Positions 1 through 8,718 are shown, counted from the stretch's first letter. The stretch is 64,000 bases of DNA from UBA5972 sp964637875 (GCA_964637875.1 CAZWXK010000003.1:32087-96086), one strand, 5' to 3'. Notes: a model not told the origin generated them from the letters alone. A program made the numbers and translations.

Positions 1-1
1 G

Positions 2-523
2 GATGGACGCCTTGCCTCGACACATAACCCATGGTCCGGGATGATCGCGCTCGACGGCAATCTGACGGCCGGGCTTCTGGCAGAAATCGCCCGGGGCGCG
101 GCCTTTGCACGGGCCGATCTGCGCGTTGCCCCCGCATCCCCGGGCAAGGCCGCGCGACTGAAGGCTTTCCTCGGCCACGAGCGCGCAACACTCTATGTCA
201 ATCTGCTGGAGGCCGGGATTCTGCTCGGGAACCGTCCCCGCGATGCCGCCAAGGCCGCCGCCGCATTGCACGCACGCGGTGCGCGGCGCGTGCTGGTGAC
301 AGACGGCCCCCGCGCGGCCGCCCTGGTCGGCCCGGAGGGCCTGTTCACCGCGACACCGCCACCGGTCACGGTCCATCGCGTTACCGGCGCTGGCGACAGC
401 CTGATGGCCGCCCATATGGTGGCCGAGCTGCGTGGGCTTTCGCCCGGCAAGGCCCTGGTTCATGCGCTGGGGGCCGCGGCCAGGCATGTCTCGCAATCCT
501 CGACAGAACAGGCTGCCACATGA
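2..523 (+). CDS. psuK: PfkB-family sugar kinase, probable pseudouridine kinase (5' end outside window)
   Basis: The reading frame is open from base 2, so the gene begins before the window and only about the last 170 residues are seen. The visible part is the C-terminal half of a PfkB/ribokinase fold. It carries the signature VTGAGDSLMAA near the end, whose GAGD aspartate is the catalytic base of the family. It overlaps the next gene, pseudouridine-5'-phosphate glycosidase, by ATGA. PfkB kinases paired with psuG phosphorylate pseudouridine to pseudouridine 5'-phosphate, which PsuG then splits to uracil and ribose 5-phosphate. The substrate is inferred from this pairing; the fragment alone only shows a PfkB kinase. 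Confidence 0.85.
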   Translation, partial: DGRLASTHNPWSGMIALDGNLTAGLLAEIARGAAFARADLRVAPASPGKAARLKAFLGHERATLYVNLLEAGILLGNRPRDAAKAAAALHARGARRVLVTDGPRAAALVGPEGLFTATPPPVTVHRVTGAGDSLMAAHMVAELRGLSPGKALVHALGAAARHVSQSSTEQAAT

Positions 524-1485
524 ACACGAAATACATGAACGCCCCCGACCACCACGCCCTGCCGATCCGCCTTTCCGACGAGGTCGCGCAGGCACGCGCC
601 ACCGGCGCTCCGGTTGTCGCGCTCGAAAGCACGATCATCACCCATGGCATGCCCTGGCCGCGCAATCTGGAAACCGCGCGCCTGGTCGAGGACGAGGTCC
701 GCGCCCACGGCGCCACCCCCGCCACCATCGCGGTCATCGACGGGTCGATCCGCATCGGCCTGCCCGAGGAGAGCCTGCACGACCTCGCCCGGCGCAAGGA
801 TGTGGCCAAGCTCAGCCGCGCCGATCTGGCCGCCTGCATTGCCCGTGGCGCCACCGGTGCCACGACCGTCGCCGCCACCATGATCTGCGCCCATCTGGCC
901 GGGATCCGGGTCTTTGCCACCGGCGGTATCGGTGGGGTTCACCGGGGCGCCGACAGCAGTTTCGACATCTCGGCCGATCTGCACGAACTGGCACGCACCC
1001 CGGTCACGGTGGTGGCCGCGGGAGCCAAGGCGATACTGGATCTGCCCGCCACGCTGGAGGTTCTGGAAACCCTCGGCGTGCCGGTGATCGCCGTCGGTCA
1101 GGATGCCTTTCCGGCCTTCTGGTCGCGCGATTCCGGGCTGGCGGCACCGCTGCGCATGGACGACCCCGGCCAGATCGCGCGGGCCCATCTGATGCGTGCC
1201 GCCCTGGGCCTGTCGGGCGGGCAGCTGGTTGCCAATCCCGTACCCGCCGAGGCCGAGATTGCCCGCGCCGAAATCGACCCGATCATCGATCGGGCAATCG
1301 CCGAGGCCGAGCGGCAGAAGATCGGACAAAAGCGGCTGACACCCTTTCTGCTGGCCCGGATATTCGCGCTGACCCGGGGCCGGTCGCTGGAAACCAACAT
1401 GGCGCTCGTGCGCAACAACGCGCGCCTTGGTGCCGAAATAGCGCGCAGGCTTGCCGATATCGCGCCCGCCGGAATAGCGGACTGA
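520..1485 (+). CDS. psuG: Pseudouridine-5'-phosphate glycosidase
   Basis: This 321-residue protein, close to the 310 or so usual for PsuG, splits pseudouridine 5'-phosphate into uracil and ribose 5-phosphate in nucleoside salvage. Family blocks are clear: VVALESTIITHGMPWPRN near the N-terminus, KLSRADLAACIARGATGATTVAATM, and the glycine-rich FATGGIGGVHRGAD. The lysine of the DVAKLSRADL segment fits the family's Schiff-base lysine. The chosen ATG at 520 overlaps the stop of the upstream kinase by ATGA. The same frame stays open upstream, but that stretch is the kinase read out of frame. The two genes form a salvage pair for pseudouridine released from RNA turnover. Confidence 0.95.
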   Translation: MNTKYMNAPDHHALPIRLSDEVAQARATGAPVVALESTIITHGMPWPRNLETARLVEDEVRAHGATPATIAVIDGSIRIGLPEESLHDLARRKDVAKLSRADLAACIARGATGATTVAATMICAHLAGIRVFATGGIGGVHRGADSSFDISADLHELARTPVTVVAAGAKAILDLPATLEVLETLGVPVIAVGQDAFPAFWSRDSGLAAPLRMDDPGQIARAHLMRAALGLSGGQLVANPVPAEAEIARAEIDPIIDRAIAEAERQKIGQKRLTPFLLARIFALTRGRSLETNMALVRNNARLGAEIARRLADIAPAGIAD

Positions 1486-1617
1486 CCCCGAACTGATCCG
1501 CCTCGGAAAACCCGATTGATCGAGGCCCGCCAAACAGGCATTGTCTTGTCATCGCCAGATGCCTAAAGGAAGTGCAGACAACAGCGGGGATATCCAGGGG
1601 ATGTCCGGGGAAGGAAG

Positions 1618-2373
1618 ATGACAAAACACGCCAAAAAGGAAAAGAAGGCCCGGCGCGAGGGGCATCGCCCCGGGCTGTTTGCCAGCATGCGGGCAAATTT
1701 CCTGACCGGTCTGATCGTCGTCGCGCCGGTTTTCCTGACCGGCTATCTGATCTGGTGGTTTGTCGGGCTGATCGACAGCTGGGTGTTGCCGCTGGTGCCC
1801 GAGCGCTATCAGCCCGAGCCCTATCTGGGCATCAACATCAAGGGCTACGGTCTGGCCATCTTCCTGCTGTTCACGATGATCATCGGCGCCATGGCCAAGG
1901 GTTTCTTCGGGCGGGCCATCCTGAACCGGGCCGAACGTCTGGTCGACCGCATGCCGGTGGTGCGTTCGATCTACAACGGTCTCAAGCAGATCGTCGAAAC
2001 CGCGCTCAGCCAGTCGAGCAGCTCGTTCGAACAGGCCTGCCTTGTGGAATATCCGCGCAAGGGGCTGTGGGCGGTTGCCTTTGTGGCGACACCCACCCGC
2101 GGGCGCGTACTGGACGCCCTGCCCGGCGACGACGATTTCCTCAGCGTGTTCCTGCCGACCACACCGAACCCCACCTCGGGCTTTCTGCTGTTCGTGCGCA
2201 AGGAGGATGTCATCCTGCTGGACATGGATGTGGAAACCGCGGCCAAGCTGGTCATCTCGGCCGGGCTGGTCAGCCCGCCCTCGCGCGCCGAGGTTCCAAC
2301 CGCGCCGCCCATGCCCGCGGATCAGTCCGTTCCCGCGCCCGACGGCGACGCGCCGCCATCCAGAAACAGCTGA
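1618..2373 (+). CDS. DUF502 family membrane protein
   Basis: A 251-residue integral membrane protein of the DUF502 family, whose function is unknown. It has a basic N-terminus (KKEKKARRE), a first membrane segment at about residues 27-50, a second at about 75-95, and the conserved RMPVVRSIYNGLKQI motif at about 114-128. A soluble beta-rich domain follows, then a Pro/Ala-rich tail from about residue 220. The ATG at 1618 follows GGAAGGA at a good spacing. The last 52 bases overlap the end of the convergent DUF1499 gene, so the two are transcribed towards each other. It stands alone on its strand, and nothing nearby explains its role. Confidence 0.85.
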   Translation: MTKHAKKEKKARREGHRPGLFASMRANFLTGLIVVAPVFLTGYLIWWFVGLIDSWVLPLVPERYQPEPYLGINIKGYGLAIFLLFTMIIGAMAKGFFGRAILNRAERLVDRMPVVRSIYNGLKQIVETALSQSSSSFEQACLVEYPRKGLWAVAFVATPTRGRVLDALPGDDDFLSVFLPTTPNPTSGFLLFVRKEDVILLDMDVETAAKLVISAGLVSPPSRAEVPTAPPMPADQSVPAPDGDAPPSRNS

Positions 2374-2822
2374 AACCGCCGCAGCCAGTTTTCCACCCGG
2401 CGCCGGTTCATCCCGCCATCGCTGTAGCCAAAGCGCGCGCGCGACCAGATCGCCATGCTGGAACGGCCATCCCCCAGTGCAATGATCCGCACGGTTATGT
2501 AATCGGGATAGCCGATGATGCGCGAACGCCCGACATAGGTCATCATCCCCTCGTCCGGACCGCCGGCAAGACGGCTGATCCGTGGCTGTCCGCTGACAAA
2601 GCCATCGAACAGAACCGCAAGCCTTTGTGCCGACATGTCATAGATGGGCGCCTGTCCGTCGCCACCCTCGGGGCGCAGCAGCCATGAATTCGGCCGCGAT
2701 GGTTTGCGCGCGGTGACGGGATCGACATGCCAGCGGGCCGGATCCGACGGGGCCAGGCGCACATAGCCGACCATCCCCGCAATACCCAGCGCCAGCGCAC
2801 CGATGACCAGTGTCAGCCGCAT
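2322..2822 (-). CDS. DUF1499 family protein, probable single-pass membrane or exported
   Basis: A 166-residue protein with a hydrophobic N-terminus (residues 3-22, uncleaved anchor or signal) followed by a DUF1499 domain with the DPARWHVDP and TYVGRSRIIGYPDYITVRI blocks. The function of the family is unknown. I chose the ATG at 2822, which overlaps the TGA of ispG by one base (TGATG). A TTG one codon earlier is possible but unnecessary. It is the last gene of a minus-strand unit running rodZ-like, ispG, DUF1499, and is translationally coupled to ispG. Its 3' end overlaps the convergent DUF502 gene by 52 bases. Confidence 0.7.
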   Translation of the reverse strand: MRLTLVIGALALGIAGMVGYVRLAPSDPARWHVDPVTARKPSRPNSWLLRPEGGDGQAPIYDMSAQRLAVLFDGFVSGQPRISRLAGGPDEGMMTYVGRSRIIGYPDYITVRIIALGDGRSSMAIWSRARFGYSDGGMNRRRVENWLRRFQLFLDGGASPSGAGTD

Positions 2823-3949
2823 CAACCCGTCTCCTCGCGCAGTTTTTCGGCCTCGATTTCGGCCGCGCGTTTTTCGACCAGTTCGACAACATGGTCGATC
2901 AGCCGATCATTGTCGATCTTGTGATCCTGTCTGCCGGCGACATAGATCATGCCGGCCCCCGCCCCGCCGCCGGTAAAGCCAAGGTCGGTCATCAGCGCCT
3001 CTCCGGGGCCGTTGACGACGCAACCGATGATCGACAGGCTGATCGGGGTGTGGATATGGGCAAGGCGTTCCTCCAGCCGCGCCACGGTGGCGATCACGTC
3101 GAAACCCTGGCGCGCGCATGTGGGGCACGAGACGATCGACACGCCGCGGTGACGCAGGCCCAGCGCCTTGAGGATCTCGAAACCCGCGCGCACTTCCTCG
3201 ACGGGGTCGGCCGACAGGCTGACCCGCAAGGTATCGCCGATTCCCGCCCAGAGCAGGTTGCCGATGCCGATGGCCGACTTGATACTGCCCGAGACAGGCC
3301 CGCCGGCCTCGGTGATGCCCAGATGAATCGGCGCGTCCGTTGCCCCGGCCAACCCCTGATAGGCGGCCGCCGAGAGGAACACGTCCGAGGCCTTTACGCT
3401 GATCTTGAAGTCGAAGAAATCATTGTCCTGGAGGATGCGGATATGTTCCAGCCCGGATTCGATCATCGCCTCGGGGCAGGGTTCGCCATACTTGTCCAGC
3501 AGGTGCCGTTCCAGACTGCCGGCGTTGACCCCGATCCGGATGGCGCAGCCATGGTCGCGCGCGGCGTTGATGACCTCGCGCACCCGCGTGGCATTGCCGA
3601 TATTGCCGGGATTGATGCGCAGACAGGCAGCGCCGGCCTCGGCGGCCTCGATCGCACGGCGATAATGGAAATGGATGTCGGCAATGATCGGAACCGGACT
3701 TTCGCGACAGATGTCTTTCAGGGCGCGGGTCGCGGCCTCGTCGGGGCAGGACACGCGCATCAGATCGGCGCCGGCCTCGGCACAGGCGTTGATCTGTGCA
3801 AGCGTCGCCGCAACATCGCCGGTATCGGTGTTGGTCATGCTCTGCACCGAAATCGGTGCATCCCCCCCGACCCTGACCTTGCCCAGTCTGATCTCGCGGG
3901 ATTTCCGGCGTTCGATCTGGCGCCACGGGCGCAGCGGATGGTTGGTCAT
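2822..3949 (-). CDS. ispG: 4-hydroxy-3-methylbut-2-en-1-yl diphosphate synthase (flavodoxin)
   Basis: A 375-residue enzyme of the non-mevalonate isoprenoid pathway. It reductively opens methylerythritol cyclodiphosphate to HMBPP with a [4Fe-4S] cluster, in the cytoplasm. The N-terminal TIM barrel starts with APISVQSMTNTDT, and the C-terminal cluster domain has Cys275 and Cys278 (VSCPTCARQG), Cys310 (IIGCVVNGPGEA) and the active-site Glu317. Length and all key residues match a full-length bacterial GcpE. The ATG at 3949 is the only plausible start. It lies 70 bases downstream of the rodZ-like gene and overlaps DUF1499, so the three probably form one operon. Confidence 0.97.
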   Translation of the reverse strand: MTNHPLRPWRQIERRKSREIRLGKVRVGGDAPISVQSMTNTDTGDVAATLAQINACAEAGADLMRVSCPDEAATRALKDICRESPVPIIADIHFHYRRAIEAAEAGAACLRINPGNIGNATRVREVINAARDHGCAIRIGVNAGSLERHLLDKYGEPCPEAMIESGLEHIRILQDNDFFDFKISVKASDVFLSAAAYQGLAGATDAPIHLGITEAGGPVSGSIKSAIGIGNLLWAGIGDTLRVSLSADPVEEVRAGFEILKALGLRHRGVSIVSCPTCARQGFDVIATVARLEERLAHIHTPISLSIIGCVVNGPGEALMTDLGFTGGGAGAGMIYVAGRQDHKIDNDRLIDHVVELVEKRAAEIEAEKLREETG

Positions 3950-4019
3950 GACAGGGTATTTCCGTTCAGGGATGAATCGCCCACTGCTCTAGCGCAGCAC
4001 CGCGTGCAAGGCAACGCGC

Positions 4020-5258
4020 TCAGCGTTTCGCGGGCTTGTCGTTCATGGTAATCACCCGCGGGCTGTCCAACGCGGCCAGCGCCTTTTGATCCGACACCTT
4101 GGGAAAGGTCCGCATGACGGCCTCGGGTGCAAGCGCGACATTCTTGGCAACCGATCCCCCCTTGCCGACCGGGCCATATGGCCGCCCGTCAACGCTCAGA
4201 TAGACATCGCCCGAATTGCCTGCCCGCAACCTCAGCGCAGAGTCATCCGCGGGCAAAAGGAAACTTTCGCCGCCACTCAGAATGCGTTCGAACAGAACGG
4301 TCCCATCCTTGCGCGAGATTCGCACCCATGCCGGGCGACGGGCCACCACCGCAACCCGCGGCGGGCCGATTTCGGTCACCTTCGGGGTGGTGTCCTTGAG
4401 GATCTGCGCGCTCTGGCTGGCCTGCACGCCCCCGTTATTGGCCACAAGCGCACCGATTCGCGCCGGGTCCAGCGCCGAGATCGGCCCGTCGCGCGGGGTC
4501 ATGACCGGCACCTCGAGTTCGCGGGCGCGATAGATCCGGGCGGAGGCATCACCCGGGACAAAGCCGGGCCGAAGCGCCCCGGTTGTTGCACCGCTTGTTA
4601 CCCCGCGCCGCAGAAGGCCGGTTTCAAGGGGGGCGGCCGCGTCTGTTCCCGCATCGGTCAGGATCGCGGGCTGATCCTGAACCGGGGCGAATTCGACGCG
4701 CTGAATATCCTGCAACATCGACCAGGCGCCATAGCCCAGCCCCAGGATCAGCGCCACCAGGACAAGGATCGATCCCAGCGCCGGCAATGGCAGGGCGGAA
4801 AGCAGCCCATCGCCCCCGGCGGTTGCCGCAAATCCGGCGCCCGGGCCCAGAAACGGCTCGGCTTCGCGCCGGATCGGGGTGATGACTGCGCCCTTGCCGG
4901 GGCCCTTGCCGGGGCCCTTGCCGGAATTGTCATTGCGCATGTTCTGGTTCTTGCGGGCAGCGGCATGGACACCGTCAAAGCCCGATTCGACACAGAACTG
5001 GCGGAATGTCTCCTCGGGATCCAACCCCAGATAGCGCGCATAGGAACGCACATAGCCCGCGATGAAACCGGGGGTGGCAAAGGCCGAGGCATCGCAGTTC
5101 TCGATCGCGGCAATATAGGCGGCGCGTATCCTCAGGTCGCGCTGCACATCCAGCAGCGACTTGCCCATGGTCGCGCGTTCGCCACGCATGATGTCGCCCA
5201 GCCGCACGGGGTAGGCATCAAAACCCTTCACTTCGAGAATCTCGGCACTGTCGCTCAT
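4020..5258 (-). CDS. RodZ-like helix-turn-helix membrane protein
   Basis: A 412-residue protein with the RodZ arrangement. A cytoplasmic Cro/XRE-like helix-turn-helix occupies about residues 16-90 (LGDIMRGERATMGKSLLDVQRDLRIRAAYI split over its helices, with FATPGFIAGYVRSYARYLGLD). A Gly/Lys/Pro linker at about 112-122, one membrane helix at about 158-180 and a periplasmic DUF4115 domain at the C-terminus follow. RodZ ties MreB filaments to the envelope and affects cell shape. The linker reads GKGPGKGPGKG because of a 12-bp tandem repeat in the DNA. Placement just before ispG is common in alphaproteobacteria. The function is inferred from architecture; I have no direct proof that it is the morphogenetic RodZ. 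Confidence 0.75.
   Translation of the reverse strand: MSDSAEILEVKGFDAYPVRLGDIMRGERATMGKSLLDVQRDLRIRAAYIAAIENCDASAFATPGFIAGYVRSYARYLGLDPEETFRQFCVESGFDGVHAAARKNQNMRNDNSGKGPGKGPGKGAVITPIRREAEPFLGPGAGFAATAGGDGLLSALPLPALGSILVLVALILGLGYGAWSMLQDIQRVEFAPVQDQPAILTDAGTDAAAPLETGLLRRGVTSGATTGALRPGFVPGDASARIYRARELEVPVMTPRDGPISALDPARIGALVANNGGVQASQSAQILKDTTPKVTEIGPPRVAVVARRPAWVRISRKDGTVLFERILSGGESFLLPADDSALRLRAGNSGDVYLSVDGRPYGPVGKGGSVAKNVALAPEAVMRTFPKVSDQKALAALDSPRVITMNDKPAKR
4891..4924. repeat. 12-bp tandem repeat inside the rodZ-like gene (2.8 copies)
   Basis: The unit CCCTTGCCGGGG is repeated exactly twice and then for ten more bases. It encodes the GKGPGKGPGKG linker on the minus strand. The 12-base unit keeps the reading frame, so copy-number change would lengthen or shorten the linker by four residues. 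Confidence 0.9.
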
Positions 5259-5396
5259 CCGCCCAATTCCATGCCCTGCATGTTTTCACACGCATTCAGC
5301 CTCCCCCAGGGCTGCCTGTTCCGATTCGTTCGAACGGGTATGCAGCCGTGGCGACAATAACACATGGCAAGCGTTTTTGCACAGGGCCGAAAAGGC

Positions 5397-6620
5397 TCAG
5401 GCGCTCAACTCGGCACGATTCAGCTCACACTGGAACCACAGCGCGTCCATGGCCTCGACCAGCTTGTTCATCAGGTCGGGCGTATGCACCGGCGATGGCG
5501 TGAAACGCAGCCGCTCGGTACCGCGCGGAACCGTCGGAAAATTGATCGGCTGGACATAGATACCGTATTCCTCGAGCAGCAGATCCGACAGCATCTTGCA
5601 CTTGACAGGGTTGCCCACATGCACCGGCACGATATGGCTGCCATGATCGGTGATCGGCAGGCCCAGCCCCTTGAGCCGCATCTTCAGGATGCGCGCATTG
5701 GTCTGTTGCTGCTGGCGCAGCGTGTTGTCGCGCTTGAGGTGGCGGATCGAGGCGGTTGCGCCAGCGGCGATTGCCGGCGGCAATGACGTGGTAAAGATGA
5801 ATCCCGGCGCGAATGACCGGATCGCGTCCACCATCCTGGCCGAGGCCGCGACATAGCCCCCCATCACGCCGAATGCCTTGGCCAGCGTGCCATTGATCAG
5901 GTCGATGCGATGGGCAAGGTTGTCGCGTTCCGAAACGCCCCCGCCGCGCGGGCCGTACATGCCCACGGCGTGAACCTCGTCGATATAGGTCAGCGCGCCG
6001 AATTCGTCGGCCAGGTCGCAGATTTCCTCGATCGGGCCGAAATCGCCGTCCATCGAATAGATCGACTCAAAGGCGATGACGATGGGCCGGCCGGGTTCGA
6101 TTTCCTCCAGCAGTTCGCGCAGATGGGCGGTATCGTTGTGGCGGAATATCCGCTTTTCGCATCCGCTGCGCAGGATACCCTGGATCATCGAGGCATGGTT
6201 CAGCTCGTCCGACAGGATGACAAGGCCCGGAAACAGCCTGGGCAGGGTGGAAAGGGTTGCATCATTGGCGATATAGGCCGAGGTGAACAGCAGCGCGGCC
6301 TCTTTCCCGTGGAGGTCGGCGATCTCGGCCTCGAGCGCCTTGTGATAGACCGTCGTGCCCGAGATGTTGCGCGTCCCGCCCGAGCCCGCGCCGGTTGAAT
6401 CGAGGGCCTCGTGCATGGCGGTCAGAACCTCGGGGTGCTGGCCCATTCCCAGATAGTCGTTGCCGCACCACACCGTGATCTCGCGGCTGCTGCCGTCGGG
6501 GGCGTGCCAGGTGGCCCGGGGGAAATGCCCGTTCTTGCGTTCGATGTCGATAAAGGTCCGGTAACGGCCTTCGTCATGCAGCCCCTGAATCGCCTGGTCG
6601 AGTCGTGCGGTGTAATCCAT
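5397..6620 (-). CDS. hemA: 5-aminolevulinate synthase
   Basis: A 407-residue PLP enzyme that condenses glycine and succinyl-CoA to 5-aminolevulinate, the first step of haem (and, where present, bacteriochlorophyll) synthesis by the C4 route. Asp214 (YIDEVHAVG) contacts the PLP ring nitrogen, and Lys248 in LAKAFG forms the internal aldimine; these fall at the positions known for the Rhodobacter enzyme. NDYLGMGQHPEV and GAGSGGTRNISG are also present. I chose MDYTARLDQAIQGL at 6620, since the open frame upstream encodes nothing family-like. The gene is monocistronic, with a 212-base gap to the regulator upstream and 138 bases to the next gene. No other haem gene lies in the window. Confidence 0.96.
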   Translation of the reverse strand: MDYTARLDQAIQGLHDEGRYRTFIDIERKNGHFPRATWHAPDGSSREITVWCGNDYLGMGQHPEVLTAMHEALDSTGAGSGGTRNISGTTVYHKALEAEIADLHGKEAALLFTSAYIANDATLSTLPRLFPGLVILSDELNHASMIQGILRSGCEKRIFRHNDTAHLRELLEEIEPGRPIVIAFESIYSMDGDFGPIEEICDLADEFGALTYIDEVHAVGMYGPRGGGVSERDNLAHRIDLINGTLAKAFGVMGGYVAASARMVDAIRSFAPGFIFTTSLPPAIAAGATASIRHLKRDNTLRQQQQTNARILKMRLKGLGLPITDHGSHIVPVHVGNPVKCKMLSDLLLEEYGIYVQPINFPTVPRGTERLRFTPSPVHTPDLMNKLVEAMDALWFQCELNRAELSA

Positions 6621-6779
6621 TGGGTGGTCCCCTGTCTGGCCCATGTCTGGTGGCCGCCTCGCGGCCGCTGTCTGACCCAAGGAAGGTCGTTTCGCCAAGA
6701 AATACCAGAAACAGCCCTCCGAAACACCCCACAAATCGCCGCAGCGAAAAGAAAATTCGCGAACATATTCAAAACAGGG

Positions 6780-6807
6780 AATTTATTTTTCCGACATCGC
6801 CATTCAA
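6780..6807 (-). promoter_or_regulatory. Candidate sigma-70 promoter for hemA
   Basis: On the minus strand, TTGAAT (6807-6802) is followed after 16 bases by TAAATT (6785-6780), giving about 160 bases of leader before hemA. Neither hexamer is strong. I saw no TTGAT-N4-ATCAA FnrL-type site in the leader, so oxygen control through that factor is not supported here. Confidence 0.3.
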
Positions 6808-6817
6808 GCCCCCCCCA

Positions 6818-6841
6818 ACCTCAATAGATACCTCAATAGAT
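6818..6841. repeat. 12-bp tandem duplication across a stop codon
   Basis: ACCTCAATAGAT occurs twice without a gap. On the minus strand this duplicates the last codons and the TGA stop of the LdtR-like gene, so a second in-frame stop lies 12 bases further on. Confidence 0.9.
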
Positions 6842-7441
6842 ATAGCGGATCTGGTCGGCCCAGAACCTTTCGACCAGGCGCAGGGAATCGTTCAGCGTCC
6901 CGAGGGTGCCGTGGTCGATCAGGCCCAGCTGTTGCAACCGCTGCGCATGGCGTTCGAACAGGGCAGCGACAATATCGCGTATCTCGCGCCCCCGGGGCGT
7001 CAGCCGCACCCGCACCGCGCGTCGGTCGATATGGCAGCGCTGGTGGTGCATGTACCCGCCCTCGACCAGTTTCTTGAGGTTGTAGGAGACGTTCGAGCCC
7101 TGGTAGTAGCCGCGACTCTTGAGTTCGCCGGCGGTGACCTCGTGATCGCCGATATTGAACAGCAGCAACGCCTGCACCGCGTTGATGTCGAGCAGATGGA
7201 GACGTTCGAATTCATCCTTGATCACATCCAGAAGCAACCGATGCAGACGTTCGACCCGGCCCAGCATTTCCAGATATTCGCCCAGAAGGCGGCCGGCCCC
7301 CTGGCACAAGCCCCGACCCGGATCATGGCCCGGATCATGGCCCGGATCATTGGCCGCCGCGCCATGAATGTCGCGCTCCTGCGCGATCTTGCCCCGCAGC
7401 GTCGGTTCCTGCAATGCGGTTGCTGTGATCTGCCCGGACAT
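6833..7441 (-). CDS. MarR-type winged-helix regulator, LdtR-like
   Basis: A 202-residue regulator. Residues 1-45 are poorly conserved and include a DPGHDPGHDPGR repeat from a 12-bp tandem DNA repeat. Residues from about 55 on form a MarR fold: a dimerisation helix (EYLEMLGRVERLHRLLLDVIK), the winged helix (INAVQALLLFNIGD, GYYQGSNVSYNLKKLVEGGY, RCHIDRRAVRVRLT) and a C-terminal dimer helix. The SNVSYNLKKLVE and DRRAVRVRLT wing match the LdtR group of alphaproteobacterial MarR proteins as I recall them; members of that group affect L,D-transpeptidase genes and stress tolerance. A ribosome site AAAGGA lies 7 bases before the ATG. The target here is unknown. Confidence 0.75.
   Translation of the reverse strand: MSGQITATALQEPTLRGKIAQERDIHGAAANDPGHDPGHDPGRGLCQGAGRLLGEYLEMLGRVERLHRLLLDVIKDEFERLHLLDINAVQALLLFNIGDHEVTAGELKSRGYYQGSNVSYNLKKLVEGGYMHHQRCHIDRRAVRVRLTPRGREIRDIVAALFERHAQRLQQLGLIDHGTLGTLNDSLRLVERFWADQIRYIY
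7317..7350. repeat. 12-bp tandem repeat inside the LdtR-like gene (2.8 copies)
   Basis: CCCGGATCATGG is repeated twice exactly and then for ten bases. It encodes the DPGHDPGHDPGR stretch at about residues 32-43, outside the DNA-binding fold. The unit length of 12 preserves frame. Confidence 0.9.
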
Positions 7442-7523
7442 GTCACGATCCTTTCACCTGGTTCACCCTGGGGTGCAGGATCGCGGGGATTTCCCAAGAA
7501 CAGGTTAAATTTCGAGGGGAATT

Positions 7524-7787
7524 TCAGCCAAATCCGGCCATCCGCGCGATGTGACCGATCAGGTCCTCGTATTCGGGCGGCGGTGCCTGGCGGCCGGAAA
7601 ACCATGCATAGAGGTCGTGGTCGTTTTCGGCCAGCATGGTCTCGTATATGTCCAGTTCGGCTGATGACAGCGCGCTCAGCCCCTTGTCGGCGAACGCGCC
7701 CAGGATCATGTCCATTTCCTTGATGCCCCGATGCCCCGAGCGCATCTTCAGGCGTTTCAACCTGTGTTCCGGGGTTTCAGATGTCAT
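7524..7787 (-). CDS. sdhE: FAD assembly factor SdhE
   Basis: An 87-residue protein of the SdhE/Sdh5 family, which promotes covalent attachment of FAD to the succinate dehydrogenase flavoprotein. The hallmark RSGHRGIKEMD (residues 16-26, with the essential RGxxE) and the acidic LLAENDHDLYAWFSG-type region are intact, and the length is normal. It overlaps the end of the ROK kinase gene by 11 bases and is co-directional, so the two are probably cotranscribed. No sdh genes lie in the window. The gene is unusual only in its pairing with a sugar kinase. Confidence 0.92.
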   Translation of the reverse strand: MTSETPEHRLKRLKMRSGHRGIKEMDMILGAFADKGLSALSSAELDIYETMLAENDHDLYAWFSGRQAPPPEYEDLIGHIARMAGFG

Positions 7788-8718
7788 GTGTCATCTCCCA
7801 TAGCCGCGCCGCGCCGCGCACGCCGGAACTGTCGCCCCAGCGCGCAAGGCGCAGATCAATATCGATCCGGTCACTCGGGCTTGCGAATACATGGGGGCGA
7901 ATGGCGGATGCAAGCCTTTCCGCAAGATCGGGCAGATTCGACACACCGCCCCCAAGGACAAACATCTCGGGGTCGATGACGTTCACGATCATGCCGAGCG
8001 CGCCGGCCAGGTTTTCGACAAACCGTGCCAGCACGTCACGGGCCAGCGCCTCGCCCCGCTGGCTGGCGGCAACCACGTCTTGCAAACGCGCCGCATGGCC
8101 GCCCGCGTCGCGATATTGCTGCGTGATGGCCGGGCCGGACAGCCAGGTCTCGATACATCCCCGACGCCCGCAAAAGCAGCGCCGCGCGCCCCCCGGCATG
8201 TGGGAATCGGGCATATTGGGCAGCGGCACATGCCCCCATTCGCCGGCCAGGCCATGGGCGCCGGCAACGAGCCTGCCGTTGACGACCAGACCGCCACCCA
8301 CGCCCGTGCCGAGGATCACGGCAAACACGCTGTCGGCATCGCATGCGGCGCCGTCGATGCTTTCGGACAGGGCAAGGCAGTTGGCGTCATTGGCCAGGCG
8401 GACGGGCCGGGCGAGCGCATCGCGCAGATCGCGTTCGAGCGGCCTGCCATTGATCCATGTCGAATTCGCGTTGCGCACAAGGCCCGTATGGGGCGAGGCC
8501 GAGCCCGGAATTCCGACCCCTACCCTTGCGGCCGCAATTCCGGTTTCGCGCTCCATCAATCCGACCAGATCGGCAATCGCCCTGATCGTGGCCGTGTAGT
8601 CTTCGCGCGGGGTGGGGATGCGGTGCCGAATCAGCTCCTCACCATCGGGGGCCAGAACCACGCCCTCGATCTTGGTGCCGCCAAGGTCGATGCCGTATCC
8701 ATATTCCGCCTGCGTCAA
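7777..8718 (-). CDS. ROK-family sugar kinase (fructokinase/N-acetylhexosamine kinase type)
   Basis: A kinase of about 313 residues. It has the N-terminal ATP motif GIDLGGTKIEGVVL, a NDANCLALSE segment with the catalytic Asp, GTGVGGGLVVNG, and the ROK zinc site with GHVPLP followed by RRCFCGRRGCIETWLSG (the CxCGxxGCxE pattern). Such enzymes phosphorylate fructose, glucose or N-acetyl sugars; I cannot tell which. The frame reaches 8787, but the protein should begin near the GIDLGG strand. I chose the TTG at 8718, preceded by GAAGGGGA; the TTG at 8721 is equally possible. The gene is divergent from the aminotransferase gene and overlaps sdhE at its 3' end. Confidence 0.85.
   Translation of the reverse strand: MTQAEYGYGIDLGGTKIEGVVLAPDGEELIRHRIPTPREDYTATIRAIADLVGLMERETGIAAARVGVGIPGSASPHTGLVRNANSTWINGRPLERDLRDALARPVRLANDANCLALSESIDGAACDADSVFAVILGTGVGGGLVVNGRLVAGAHGLAGEWGHVPLPNMPDSHMPGGARRCFCGRRGCIETWLSGPAITQQYRDAGGHAARLQDVVAASQRGEALARDVLARFVENLAGALGMIVNVIDPEMFVLGGGVSNLPDLAERLASAIRPHVFASPSDRIDIDLRLARWGDSSGVRGAARLWEMTHDI

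Noticed and set aside
1500..1526. Inverted repeat GCCTCG-N15-CGAGGC after psuG as a terminator
   Set aside because: The 6-bp stem has a 15-base loop and no T-run; too weak to list.
6621..6832. FnrL site upstream of hemA or in the ctaD region (60925-61246)
   Set aside because: I looked for TTGAT-N4-ATCAA by eye in both and found no acceptable match.
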